Below are positions 11,250 through 22,009 of a stretch of DNA of 64,000 bases, one piece after another. The stretch's first letter is position 1, and every line of letters starts with the position of its first letter. Made by a program: the position numbers and the translations under genes. Below the pieces are notes generated by a model. The model saw only the letters and a list, made by a program, of their open reading frames with translations, ran no database searches and had not been told where the DNA came from. Origin of the DNA: Bathynomus jamesi (taxonomy: Eukaryota; Arthropoda; Malacostraca; Isopoda; Cirolanidae); contig JAJOZX010002572.1 of assembly GCA_023014485.1 (NCBI GenBank), positions 564,501 through 628,500 of the forward strand, given 5' to 3'.

Positions 11250-12074
11250 TGAAGTAGTGAGTTGGTTTCTTGTACTCTCCACCTCACATAGCCAGGTACC
11301 TGGCTCCATCGGGAATTGTTCTGAGCCAGGCATCTAATCTTCTTTTGAAAATGTCCACTGCAACAACACTCGTGTCCCTTAGGTCTTTGGGCAACTGATT
11401 AAACAGTTTTGGTCCTCTCACAACAAAACTATTTTCTTTCAGGGTTAAGGATGTTCCCTGTCTAGCCTTTAATTTGAGAACACTACACAATCTTCCTTTT
11501 CTACTTTCCACTGTTGTTTTGGGAGTTACAGGGTTCAGAGCAAGATTAGAGACTAGTTTCTCCATTATTTTTCAAGTTTAAATAATGGTGTGTATCTCTC
11601 TCTCCTCCTTTCCAGTGAATATAGGTTTAATTCGCGTAACCTTTCCAGTAATTTAGTTCTTTCCACCCCTTGATCTTGGCTGTGAAGCTTCTCTGAATCC
11701 CTTCTAGTTGTCTAATGTCTTCTTTTTTTATATGGGCATGTTAGGACCGAACAGTATTCCAATTTGGGTATGATCAGTGTTTTCAGTAGAGGAATCATTA
11801 TATTCTTATCCCTTCGTTTAAAGGTTCTCAGTATCAGCCCAGTTACTCTCTTTGCTCTGTTTACTGCTATCTTATTTTGTGTTTCAAATTTCGCATCATC
11901 AGTCATTACAACCCCTAAGTCTTTTGCTTTAGAATTTCTCTGAATTTCCTGTCCATCTGGGATATAATATTCCATGGATTTTAGGTCCTCTCTTTTTCTA
12001 TATCGTAACAGCTGAAATTTCTCAGTGTTAAACTTCATATTGTTGTTTTCTGTCCACTTGTAGATTCTGTTCAT
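11250..12074 (-). pseudogene. LINE RT C-terminal fragment
   Basis: The minus strand reads KWTENNNMKFNTEKFQLLRY, then KAKDLGVVMTDDAKF and LIIPKLEYCSVLT (12074-11712). After a gap it ends with VRGPKLFNQLPKDLRDTS and FKRRLDAWLRTIPD (11565-11284). This is the palm-thumb-connection part of a CR1/jockey-group RT. It is 5' truncated near a TA tract at 12077, and frameshifts separate the two pieces. Confidence 0.85.
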
Positions 12075-12092
12075 GTATATATATATATATAT

Positions 12093-12266
12093 GCGCCTCG
12101 GTGGTGTCGTGGTTAGCGTCGCTGACTACGAATCCATCGGCCCCGGGATCGAGACCCGGTGACGTCAGGCAACGCGCAGCAAAACCCAGCTGTTTAGTAG
12201 TTTCGGGAATCTTTCACCATTATGGCGACCCCAATCAAGAGAGTTCGTGTCGCGGCTGACTCGTGG
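12093..12266 (+). mobile_element. tRNA-derived SINE (tRNA-Arg-like head)
   Basis: A tRNA-like head has a box A-type region (gtcgtggttagcg), an anticodon-like ctgactacgaatc, and a box B (gggatcgagaccc). A non-tRNA body continues to about 12266, where hAT sequence begins. The stems are too degenerate for a functional tRNA. The anticodon-loop similarity to tRNA-Arg(ACG) is inference. Confidence 0.75.
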
Positions 12267-13438
12267 CTACTTCGAATAGATGTCTAATTCTTTTTGATAA
12301 CTTTTCTCACTATCTTTGATAGGTGGAGGCACAACCTCATCGAAATAACTCCATAAATTAACCTTCGGCTTCTTTTTCAAAGGTTCTTGATCTTTTCGTG
12401 AAACAAAATCAGTTGTTTCATCGCTATAGGTTATATTACGTGCAGGACCAGCGTTAGGTGATGCAGACATAATGATTATCTCATTTTTTTACAAATTCAA
12501 GCACTGTTATGCAAACAAATTTGAAACGAGAATCTAAAACGTGAGAAATCATATAAGTAATGTTTCCTTCCACTGCCTGAAGCGATTCTATAAATTTTCT
12601 ATTAAATCGTTTTTCATAGTATGAACACCTACATCATCAGTTATGTTAGGCAAAAATACCACGAGACCTGTTACATTGAGAGACACTATGTGAAGACAAG
12701 AAGAATCAGAGGAAAAGTCATTCGTTAATTTTTCATATCGACTAAGAAGCTTTACAACACACTGAATTAGAGTCCACTGATGATTATTGAAGTTTGCTGC
12801 AGTACGTCATAGTCCGAGACGTATGCAACAACCGCAGTTTTTCGTTGAAGAAGTCGTTGTAGCATATAGAATTTAGAGTTCCATTGGGTGATAACGTCTC
12901 TTATAAGTTTGTGTTCGGGGAAATTATGTTGCTTCTGGAATTCCTTAAGTCTGTCAAAGGCTGGAGATGAATAATTAAAATGCAACAGATTGTGCGCACA
13001 ATTGCACATACAGTATCTCTGAAACAGACTTCTGGCTAAGAAAAGCTTCATCAACTGCAAGTGCTAAAGTATGATTCGCACAAGCAACAGGAGTAATTTT
13101 GAGAACGTTAACAGCTTTAGTAATATTACAACCATTGTCGTGCATAACTGCATGCACACGATCGCTCTTTATTGACCAGTCTTGTAATATAGAAGTCAAT
13201 GCAGTTGCAAATTTTTCATGAGTATGGGAATCTGGCAGATTTTTGGTGGCTGAAACATACTGCTTTTGCTCACATTTACTATTAATTCTATGTGCTGTCA
13301 AACTGATAAAGGCTTCAGTTTTTTATAGTGACGCCTAATAACCCAAATAAAACTATATTATTCGGAATTCGGTATTCGAGCGAATAGTTTTGCATCAAAT
13401 ATTCGGTATCCGGTGAATTTTAGTATTCGGTACATCCC
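12267..13438 (-). pseudogene. ZBED-type hAT transposase remnant
   Basis: Minus-strand pieces appear in hAT order. The RNase H-like core comes first (13301-12975: VHAVMHDNGCNITKAV, with the second D; VACANHTLALAVDEAF). Then FPEHKLIRDVITQWNSKFYM (13060-12767, the conserved RW/WNS block) and a linker before the dimerisation domain (12470-12267) follow. The dimerisation domain is missing, cut at the SINE. The right terminus (13400-13438) carries ttcggtacatcccta. No left terminus was found. There are many stops. Confidence 0.8.
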
Positions 13439-13456
13439 TAATACTCATATATATAA

Positions 13457-13663
13457 TGTTACACACAGACCATGCATGGAACAAGGAACTCTTCTGGGAA
13501 AATTAAATCCACTATAGTCTGAATAAATAATGGTAAATGACAAATACTAAAGTTTTTCTTTTTCGTGATGGAAGCCGAACGTGAGCAACGGGACATGACC
13601 GGGTCATGATTTAATTTTCCCAGAAGAATTCCTTGTTCCATTCCATACACAGTCTGTGTAACA
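13457..13663. mobile_element. 207-bp MITE with ~55-bp TIRs
   Basis: The ends are tgttacacacagac on the left and its complement gtctgtgtaaca on the right. The arms also share ggaacaagga and cttctgggaaaatt. It is non-coding and lies in the right arm of the gggtggtcc element. Confidence 0.8.
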
Positions 13664-13784
13664 TGAAATGCACAAATAAGAGCTCCTGATACATTTTCTC
13701 ACTTATATTTGGAGAAAGGCCTCACACCTTATTTTGAACTAAATCTATTTATATTTAAAGGTGGCGCAAGTTTGAAGAAATTTG

Positions 13785-13987
13785 GGAGCTATTGAAGAAT
13801 AGGGACCCCAGCCTTCTTTAGTTAGGCTTATAAGGCTAACTAACGAAAATATCACGACCTAACCTAACCAATCGTTAGGTTAACTGTACGCCCTTGACGA
13901 TTGGTTAGGTTAGGTCATGATATGTTCGTTAGTTAGCCTTATAAAGCTAACTAAAGAAGGCTGGGGTCCCTATTCTTCAATAGCTCC
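13785..13987. mobile_element. Palindromic MITE of the gttaggtt family, copy 1
   Basis: A 203-bp inverted repeat has arms of ~95 bp. The termini are ggagctattgaagaataggg, and the centre contains ggttaactgtacgccctt. Comparison with the other arm of the host element, where it is absent, shows an insertion into gaagaattttgcc with an apparent short A/T-rich duplication (aaattt). Related centres occur at 36001-36907 and 59836-59977. Confidence 0.8.
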
Positions 13988-14220
13988 TAAATTTGCCACC
14001 CCAAACTGTATAATGATACTAAGGCTTCGAGTTGCACCATCTTTAAATATGCACGAATCGGTCCAGTTTTTTATTTCCAACATTGTTAGTGGTTGTAGAA
14101 TATGGGCAAATGTCATGAGAAATATATTTTTCATTTTCATTTTTTTGGACCACCCTATATATAATATATATAATTATATATGAAAATTATTTCACGAAGG
14201 TAACACGTGAAAAATATTTA

Positions 14221-14385
14221 TGATGAATAAAACCACGAAGGAAAGGAAACACAAAATGGTGCTCAAGCGCTTTCGTCTAATGACATCCTCAGGAACACTG
14301 AGGACACAGTGTTCCTGAGGATGTCATTAGACGAAAGCGCTTGAGCACCATTTTGTGTTCCTTTCCTTCGTGGTTTTATTCATCA
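14221..14385. repeat. Perfect palindrome of a Penelope-like terminal sequence
   Basis: Two ~75-bp arms centred near 14303 are inverted copies of a motif containing gaaagcgcttgagcacc and cgtggttttattcatc. From memory this is typical of Penelope-like element termini. It includes ctgagga at 14315-14321 and gacgaaa at 14331-14336, the arrangement of a hammerhead ribozyme core. It is bounded by TA tracts. Confidence 0.65.
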
Positions 14386-14392
14386 TATATAT

Positions 14393-14434
<42 letters not shown>

Positions 14435-14681
14435 AATATATACACACACACACACAGTGTGTGTGTGTGTGTGTGTTTCATAGCATGTAAGTGCATAGTT
14501 ATTTCTTTTCTATGCATACATAGTATGCGGTGGTTCCATTTCATGGAAATTTGTTTATATATTCGAATCGAAAATCTGATACAGTATTTTTTCCATTTTA
14601 TTTCCAAACACCCAATTTATGGGAGCAAATATATGTTGATATGTTTCTAAGCCTATTTGGAATCTGGCTACGTACATCTTT
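14386..14681. repeat. (TA)n/(CA)n/(GT)n tract and spacer
   Basis: 14386-14475 is TA then CA then GT microsatellite, itself partly palindromic. 14476-14681 shows no recognisable feature. Confidence 0.8.
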
Positions 14682-14859
14682 GTCATGTTGTAACACTGCA
14701 CAACGAAGTTAAGCGAAAGTGACTCTGGGTTGTAGCTGGATGGTGACCGTTTTATGCATTAAAATAATGTAGAAACCCGTGGTTCGGATTCCACTTAAAA
14801 CTGTAGGTTCCCTCCCTGGCTTGACCTATGCTGTTATGAAAGAGGTTAAATAACCTCCC

Positions 14860-14860
<1 letters not shown>
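14682..14860 (+). mobile_element. 5S rRNA-derived SINE, copy 2
   Basis: Same organisation as 131-357: a 5S-like head (acaacgaagttaagcgaaa, gtagctggatggtgacc), then cccgtggttcggattccac and a body ending in ggttaaataacctcc. The tail here is (CA)n, not (ATT)n, so the tail is not conserved between copies. More diverged than the copy at 35359. Confidence 0.8.

Positions 14861-14906
<46 letters not shown>
14861..14906. repeat. (CA)23 microsatellite
   Basis: An uninterrupted CA tract follows the SINE tail directly. Confidence 0.95.
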
Positions 14907-14908
<2 letters not shown>

Positions 14909-15765
14909 TAATACGCTTACAAACGAAGGTTTGGAAAGGTGTTTGTAAGGTTAGGTTATAATAGGGATAGGAGGTGATGGTCTAAATCAGGAGTTTTCAA
15001 ATTGTGTTCCGCGAGAACTTGATGAGGTTCCGTGGGGCATGTCATGAGAGACTGAGAAGGAGAGAGAGATAAGATAAAATAATATCAAGTGGCATGGATG
15101 AATTTACGATATATATTCTGCGAATTCAGTGATTGTGTTTTGAAAGGCGTAGGCAAAGAGAGAGTGGGCGAGAGAGAGAATTTTAATTCAAACGATGAAA
15201 TATCCAGAATAAGTGTTGCCCTCTTGCAGCCACAGTATGAACCAGGAGCCCATTTTGTGAACAAAACAGCTGATGACCACAAGCACTGGCCTGATTGATT
15301 TGGGGTTTTTCTATGTTTTTAGGTTTAGTTTTCTCAGTTCACGAAAGTTATGATCACAGTAATGTTATTAAATACAGTGTAAATGCGTGTTAGCTCTCAC
15401 AATGCATATTATACAAATATATGATGATGTTTTATAAAGATCTTTGCTGACGAAAATGTAAGTTCGTCAGTAGAAGGCTACAAATAATGATTCCATTTTT
15501 TAAATATTTTTTATACTTATAATTTCTTTTATGCTGACAGTAATGTCGGGAGGGGAATTTAAAATAAATAGGTCAATAAAAGTAAAGTGTCTTTTTTTTT
15601 CTTGTAAATTTCTAAACTTATATATTTTTTCTTGTGAAATTCATATAACTGTATATGTAAATTTCATAAATTACATAAATAAACTGCAGTGAGCATAAAT
15701 TGTGTTTTATTACCATTTGCCTTATATCATTAAAATTTTACCTGTTGGTCAAGGTTCCGTGAATT
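14907..15765. other. AT-rich spacer with possible hAT terminus
   Basis: Near 14990 caggagttttcaaattgtg followed by gttccgcg resembles one end of a known class of hAT elements, and aaggttccgtga at 15750 could be a decayed partner. A short GA tract is at 15056-15075. No coding frame can be supported. Confidence 0.35.
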
Positions 15766-17426
15766 CAGGGTCGTTTCTAGCAATTAGGGGGCCCTAAGCA
15801 GTATACCCATTTGAGGCCCCACCCCTCCATCCACCAACTCACGCCTTACTACATCACCTCAGCACACACATACAAAAAATGGCTGTGTTAATAAAAAACA
15901 ATTATGAAACAATTTTAATGAAACATTTATGTCCAAAACAATAAATATGTACTTTCAGAAGACAAACAGAAAAAATACTCTTCATGAAATTCCTGAAAAT
16001 TAGCTTATACATTATTTAGAATAAATGACACAGAACTATGTATAAAAAAATAATGCAATTATCAACTACCAAACAATTACTGACTACGATACAATCGTGT
16101 AATAGCTAACAGTTATACAGAATAGTTTGTATCTTCAAAAATTTTTCCTCCTAGATTTTTTCTGGGCGAAATCATCAGTAACATCATCATATGAAATCTC
16201 CCTGCCAATGTCCTGGTTGATGCTTATGATGCCAAGGCCAGTGAGGCGATCCTGCCCCATTGATGATCTGAGGTAGTTCTTGATTAGCTACATCTTAGAG
16301 AAGCTCCTCTCGGCTAACGCTACTGTCACAGGTAGAGTACAGACAATTCTTAGTGCAACCCAGAGATTGGGGTATAGTTCCTCCAGTTGCTTCTGATGAA
16401 TGAAGGAGAGAAGCTCCAATAGTCATGTTGTGTGAAGGTAAAGTCGGCAAGTTCTTAATTTCGAGGGCCAGTTCTCTTCCATCAATGTCAGAGTCAGCCC
16501 CAGAGCTCAGTATCTTAGAGAGCTTTTCACACTTGCAGGACAAGTCTTCCTTGTTCATTGTGGTGAAGTTTAGGAGAACCCCAAATATGTTCCTCACATC
16601 ATCTAATGTTTTGAATCTCTCATTTATTGACCCGATGGCACAATCCACCATCACATTGGGGGAAAATTTGACTTCCAGCCTCTTTTAAGCTTCTGTAAAT
16701 GGTTCGTCAGGCTTCGTAAGCAAAGTGCTTTTTTGTGGATCTGAGCCTCTTCTCCTTCAGCACAGCCTCCACATTCATTTCTCACATATGTCCCTAGCTA
16801 CGACTTGTGCTGCAACAAAACCTGTGTTTCTGTAGCTGGTGAGTGAGTCTTTTGTTTTTGTGAGGAGGTTGACTGCCACATCAAACTGCATTGTAGGAGA
16901 CTGCAGAAGTTTGCTCACATGGTTCACTGCATGAAGAATGTCATACCATACTACTGTGCAATCTGAAAGCGATAAGACCCTACCTTCCTCTGCAAGTGCT
17001 TGTGCTTCAGTTCCTGGCTATGGCATCTGTTGGCATTGTTTCTGACTTCCAACAGGGCCTCTCTGATGTTGTGCTCTGGTATCGCACAGCCTCAATGCTC
17101 TTAAGCCGGCTCTCCCACCTGGTTTCACTCCTAGACTTGAGTGTTATGTTCACGTGCTTCTTTAGGATTGTCCATCTCTGTGTACTAGCTGCTGCAAAAA
17201 GGTTGTACAATTTTTGTACGTTGCCAAAGAAGCTGATGGCATCTGTGGAAGCTTTAGGTGCATCAGCCACTACAAGATTCAGAGTGTGAGCCCCACATGG
17301 AACATAGAGTGCACGACAGTTCTTCTCTAATAACCTTGCCTAAACACCTTTGTTCTTGCCCTTCATGTTCGCTCCGTTGTCATATGACTGTCCTCTGCAG
17401 TCATCAAAGTGATATATTCAGTTCAT

Positions 17427-18499
17427 CTACACCTTTTCACTCTCAAATTAAAACAACTGAATTTCAAATTAAAATAAATGAATTTCAAATTAAAAGAAAT
17501 GAATCTCAAATTAAAACAACTGAATTTCAAATTAAAACAACTGAAGTTTAAATTAAAGCAAGTGAAATACAATTTAAAATATATGAAAGTCAATTTAAAA
17601 CAGAGATTGTGTAAATCTGATGTGCATCGAAAGCTTTTTATTTTATAGCTGGTGGGAGTACTTGGCATCTGAAACACATTGGCAACATTCACAAGTCCCT
17701 AGCAACCGTTGCTATCCATGACTCGACTCTCTCAGTTACCAAGGACGTCCTCTCTGACCCGGCCAGCTCTCACTCGCTCTCACAGCTGTGTATTTCAAGG
17801 TTATTAAAAGAACTGAGTTACGCTTTACTGTGATGATTTGGATTATTTTTACAATATAAATTTCTACAGGGTGATCCAAAAGTCTCTCCGCAGTAAGAAA
17901 CAGCCTAATAGCCTACGCTTTGATAGATGTAGCCTAAACAAAAGGCCTAATAGCCTAGCTCCCATTATTCAATCATGGACGTGAAATAACTGTGGAGAGA
18001 CTTTTGGATCACCCTGTAGAAATTTATATTGTAAAAATAATCCAAATCATCACAGTAAAGCGTAACTCAGTTCTTTTAATAACCTTGAAATACACAGCTG
18101 TGAGAGCGAGTGAGAGCTGGCCGGGTCAGAGAGGACGTCCTTGGTAACTGAGAGAATCGAGTCATGGATAGCAACGGTTGCTAGGGACTTGTGAATGTTG
18201 CCAACGTGTTTCAGATGCCAAGTACTCCCACCAGCTATAAAATAAAAGCTTTCGATGCACATTCAGATTTTACACAATCTCTGTTTTAAATTGACTTTCA
18301 TATATTTTAAATTGTATTTCACTTGCTTTAATTTAAACTTCAGTTGTTTTAATTTGAAATTCAGTTGTTTTAATTTGAGATTCATTTCTTTTAATTTGAG
18401 ATTCATTTCTTTTAATTTGAAATTCATTTATTTTAATTTGAAATTCATTTATTTTAATTTGAAATTCAGTTGTTTTAATTTGAGAGTGAAAAGGTGTAG
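17427..18499. mobile_element. 1.07-kb foldback element
   Basis: It interrupts the hAT frame between the first and second catalytic regions. It has outer inverted ends ctacaccttttcactctcaa. Each arm then carries about eight or nine degenerate 21-bp units of the type aaattaaaacaactgaattt, followed by ~230 bp of unique inverted sequence (ggtgggagtacttggcat, agctctcactcgctctcaca). The centre is a 150-bp mariner-like MITE. No coding capacity is seen; frames over the arrays are repeat artefacts. The structure matches the Foldback type, with long modular inverted repeats. Confidence 0.85.
17867..18016. mobile_element. 150-bp mariner-like MITE in the foldback centre
   Basis: The ends are cagggtgatccaaaagtctc and its complement, flanked by TA on each side. 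The interior has cctaatagcctac repeats and no frame. It either inserted at the symmetry axis or forms the original core. Confidence 0.75.
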
Positions 18500-19901
18500 T
18501 CTCTTCAGAATCAGAACTGATAAACCCAGGCCTGTACTTTCTGAAGCCTCAAGAAAGCCCAAGAAGTATTCTTTTATTTCTGGTACTTCACCCATTTTAA
18601 CAGTTCTGATAATAATCGACATCTGTTCTTGGTGGCTTATGTCTGGAGTGCAGTCTAAAATGAGTGAGTAATATTTAGCTTGTTTTATTTCTGCAACAAT
18701 GGCATCCAAGCTCTTCCCACTAATGGATCAAATGAGCTCATTTTGAATGATGTTTCCTAGGTAACTTGAATGACGATATTGGCCACTTTCGACTCTGCTG
18801 ATGTGTTGTTTCATCACTGGATCAAATTTGGCAAGCAGCTCAACCTCCTTCAAGAAGTTGCCATTGTCTCGATTGTACAATGTAGAGGAAGACCCCCTGA
18901 AAGCAAGGTTTCTCTCTGCCAGTGATTGGATTATACTTACAAGACGTGTGAAAACATCTCGCCAGCGTCTTCGCTCTACCTCAATTAATGACATTTCAGT
19001 TTGGTCAATGGTCCTCTCAGTTTTTAGCCGCAGTTCCAGATTCTTCCATGTTGCCATGTTATCTGCATGTTCTGAATTATTTTCATGGCCTTTCAGGAGC
19101 GAACCAACGTTTATCCAGTCTGAAAGTCCATCCGTAATTAGTTTGTACGACTTCCTTGAAAACAACTTGCAGCAGAAGCAATAAAGAGCATCATTCCTTC
19201 TAGAGTACATCAGCCAGCTTCGCTTTATTTTTTCCCCATTAATTAATGTTCTGTACATGTAATGGTGATGAACGCTTCTACCGTCCTCTCTTTTAGGGAA
19301 TGTGAAATCTGGACTGATTTGAAATGGTCCTCGAGACACCAGATCTGTCTTCAAGGCATCTGACAGGACAACTGGCCAGTCATACGGATCAAGCGGTGGA
19401 GCAGATCTTGGTTCTTGTTGCTCAGTAGAAATGCCTGTTTGTGGTGTTTGAAGCTGAACAGAAGATGGGTCACTTGTTGGTTCATCAGGCTCTACTTCTA
19501 CTGGTGTTTGAGGTTGCATAGAGGATGGTCCTGCTGTTGGCTCATGATGCTCATCAGGTTTTGCTGAGGATGGCTTTTCCAAATATTTCAGTAGTGTTCC
19601 TGAGAAGAACATAATATTATATATTCTGTTAATTTTTGCTAAAATACTCTTTCTTATCTTGTTTGATAACACCGGTCTGCATGAAAATCGATTTCCTTAT
19701 TTTGAGTTGTGATTCTGAAGCAGTTCGCTGCTCTGAATTAAAAAATGCTACCATTTTTTTTCTATCACCCACAGTTTTAGTTATTAGCAAAACAATTTTG
19801 GGGCGTTTTGTAATTTTTTACCTTTTTTATCTTTAATTAATTTCGTTTTTTCATATTTTTCAGATAGATAATTCTAACATTACGTCTTTAAAATTTTAAT
19901 A

Positions 19902-21575
19902 ATGGCTTCTAGAGGATGTACTCATAGTCCAGACATATTTTGTTATATTTGTGGTCGGTATGTTGTTGTAAAACAAAGGACAAATGTAACGACCTTCATT
20001 AAGAGAGCTTATCATGCTTATTTTGGAATTAAATTAGGAGATCAAGACAAAAGTTGGGCTCCACACAAGGTTTGTCTTACGTGTGTTGCGGCACTAAGGA
20101 ATTGGAGCAAAGGTAAAAAGAAAAGTTTGCCATTTGGGATCCCTATGGTATGGCGCGAGCCTAGAAACCATACCGACGACTGCTACTTCTGTTCTTGCAA
20201 TGTTAAAGGTTATAATGCAAAGAATAAAGAGAGCCTTCAATACCCAAGTCTTCCATCTGCAATAAGGCCGGTACCCCATGGTCCAGAAGTTCCTATTCCC
20301 CGCCCACCCGAGAGTCTGGATCAATACAATTCAGATTCTGATTCAGCTCCAAATCCAGACAATGATGATGTTTATGAACAGCCAACAGCTGACCGAGATC
20401 CTCCTAAACCATTAACCCAAGCCGAACTAAATGACTTAGTCAGGGATTTGAATCTGCCTAAGGACTCTGCAGAACTTTTGGGGTCTAGATTGCAGGAGAA
20501 CAATTTATTGGCATCCGACACATACTTCGCTTGGTACAGAAATCGTAAGAAAGACTTCGTGCCTTTTTTCGAAGAAGATGGTCCCTTGGTATTTTGCAAG
20601 GACATCACAGGATTAGTGTGCAAGCTAGGCATCGAATACCAAACCAGTGACTGGAGGTTGTTTATAGATTCCTCTAAAACCAGTCTAAAAGGAGTGTTAC
20701 TGCACAACGGTAACAAATATGCATCAATCCCAGTGGCCCATTCTACTCATTTAAAAGAGACCTATGATAACATGAAACTGCTTCTGGAAAAAATTCAGTA
20801 TCAAAATCACAGATGGATATTGTGTGGAGATCTCAAAGTCCTTTGCATGTTACTTGGGCAGCAATCAGGATACACTAAGATGCCATGTTTCATCTGCGAA
20901 TGGGATAGTCGAGCACGTGACCAGCACTGGAAGAGGAAAACTTGGCCTCCTAGAGAGAATCTTACCCCAGGATCAAAGAACATTTTACATGAACATCTAG
21001 TTGAACCAAATAAAATCCTCCTACCACCCTTGCACATTAAGTTAGGCTTGATGAAGCAGTATGTCAAGCATTGAATAGAGAAGGTGAGTGTTTCAAGTAC
21101 ATTTGTTCAAAATATCCAAAGATTAGCTACGAGAAAATAAAGGAAGGTGTTTTTATAGGTCCTCAGATAGAAAGTTATTGACAGACGATCATTTCCTGAA
21201 CACAATGACCAATAAAGAAAAAGAAGCATGGCTTGGTTTCAAAGATGTTGTTGAAAACTTCTTGGGAAACTACAAAAGCCAAAATTATGAAAGACTGGTG
21301 GAAAATATGCTTAAAAAGTTTTGCGCCTTAGGCTGCAACATGAGCCTGAAAGTTCACTTCTTATTTTCGCATCTTGACCGTTTTCCGAAAATCTCGGAGA
21401 TGTCAGTGAGGAGCAAGGGGAACGATTTCACCAGGACATCAAAACCATGGAAAGAAGATATCAAGGAAGATGGCATACAAATATGATGGCGGATTACTGC
21501 TGGTGTCTGCAACGAGATCAGCCTAACGCACAGCATAAGAAAACATCAAAGAAGCACCGGTTTAGTCGTCATTAG
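19902..21575 (+). pseudogene. Multicopy uncharacterised protein, transposase-like (orphan family)
   Basis: The first frame (19902-21074, 390 aa) starts at an ATG preceded by a possible splice acceptor (tatttttcag). Its N-terminus has paired CxxC motifs (CYICGRY, CLTCVAAL) and then DDCYFCSCNV. An acidic Pro-rich linker (about residues 125-165) is followed by LTQAELNDLVRDLNLPKDSA. The core has WRLFIDSSKTSLKGVLLHNG, ILCGDLKVL, CFICEWDSRAR and LPPLHIKLGLMKQ. The reading continues through three frameshifts (near 21070, 21165 and 21390) with ENFLGNY, LGCNMSLKVHFLFSHLD, GERFHQDIKTM and MMADYCW, stopping at 21575. I recall highly similar proteins in many invertebrate genomes with no assigned function. 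An RNase H-like fold is my inference. This copy is decayed but otherwise near full length (~540 aa). Confidence 0.8.
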
Positions 21576-21773
21576 TCAGATCTACCTTCGTAGTCTTAAG
21601 TCTTTGGAATAAGTCCTGAAATGTTTGCAAGTAAAGAAGGTAAATATATTTTGTTTCTTTCAGTTATGTTTTTATTCTTTCATAAACAAGCAATATGCTT
21701 GTCCAAGAGCTTGGAGCTATTTAATTCTGCTTTAATTAGGTTTTACTCTATCACCTAAAGATTTCGTGCTACA
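21576..21773. other. 3' flank of the orphan-family copy
   Basis: AT-rich, with possible polyadenylation-type signals and a T-rich acceptor-like tract (tttctttcag at 21655-21664). No other feature. Confidence 0.4.
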
Positions 21774-22009
21774 AGGGGTGTTGTAATACCTCATCTGTCC
21801 CCAAATGTTAACCACCCATTGATGGGAGGGGAGAGAGTATTTTGCTGGGAACGGGACTGGTTGTTATATATATTTACCCTACATTATTATGTAAGCGTTA
21901 CTGTAGTCTATAACAACAAAATTTATGGTTTAGCATGTGCAATCCAATGTTGGTCTCGATAAGATGGTTCACATTTGGGGATAAATGGGGGATTTATGAC
22001 ACCACCCTA
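21774..22009. mobile_element. 236-bp MITE
   Basis: The ~40-bp inverted ends share ccccaaatgt followed by aacca or aaccatc, with outer bases aggggtgttg on the left and the complement of agggtggtgt on the right. Non-coding. Target duplication not resolved. Confidence 0.7.

Larger units (their letters stand above)
10851..14156. mobile_element. Long-TIR element (gggtggtcc family) filled by later insertions
   Basis: The ends are inverted copies starting gggtggtccaaaaaaatgaa. Pairing runs from 10851 to roughly 11150 on the left and from 14156 back to about 13665 on the right, once the two MITEs in the right arm are skipped; the deep ends share gagctcttatttgtgcat. No transposase belongs to it. The interior is occupied by a LINE fragment, a tRNA-derived SINE and a hAT. 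It looks like a non-autonomous, Tc1/mariner-type long-TIR element that served as an insertion harbour. Confidence 0.75.
15766..19640 (-). pseudogene. ZMYM-like hAT transposon with TTF-type zinc finger
   Basis: The low-coordinate end begins cagggtcgtttctagcaat at 15766. On the minus strand the transposase begins at about 19602, after a plausible splice acceptor (tcttctcag). It has a Pro/Glu-rich linker, a TTF-type domain (WLMYSRRNDALYCFCCKLF) and HISRVESGQYRHSSYLGNII (19672-18728). The catalytic start follows (18709, YYSLILDCTPDISHQEQ). After the foldback interruption come CRGQSYDNGANMKG and ETRWESRLK (17400-17007), then FKTLDDVRNIFGVL (16654). A frameshifted dimerisation tail with LAERSFSKM ends near 16139. 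Several stops and frameshifts make it dead. No high-coordinate terminus was found. Confidence 0.85.

Noticed and set aside
12100..12165. tRNA genes at 12100, 28690 (minus) and 32625
   Set aside because: Box A/B motifs are present, but acceptor and other stems do not pair and each continues into a SINE body with a tail.
13850..13920. Telomere-type TTAGG repeats
   Set aside because: Only two adjacent units (ggttaggttagg) as part of a MITE core. The same motif at 38918 is isolated.
17423..18671. ORFs with FNLKFSC-type repeats
   Set aside because: They lie on the 21-bp array of the foldback element and its inverted partner.
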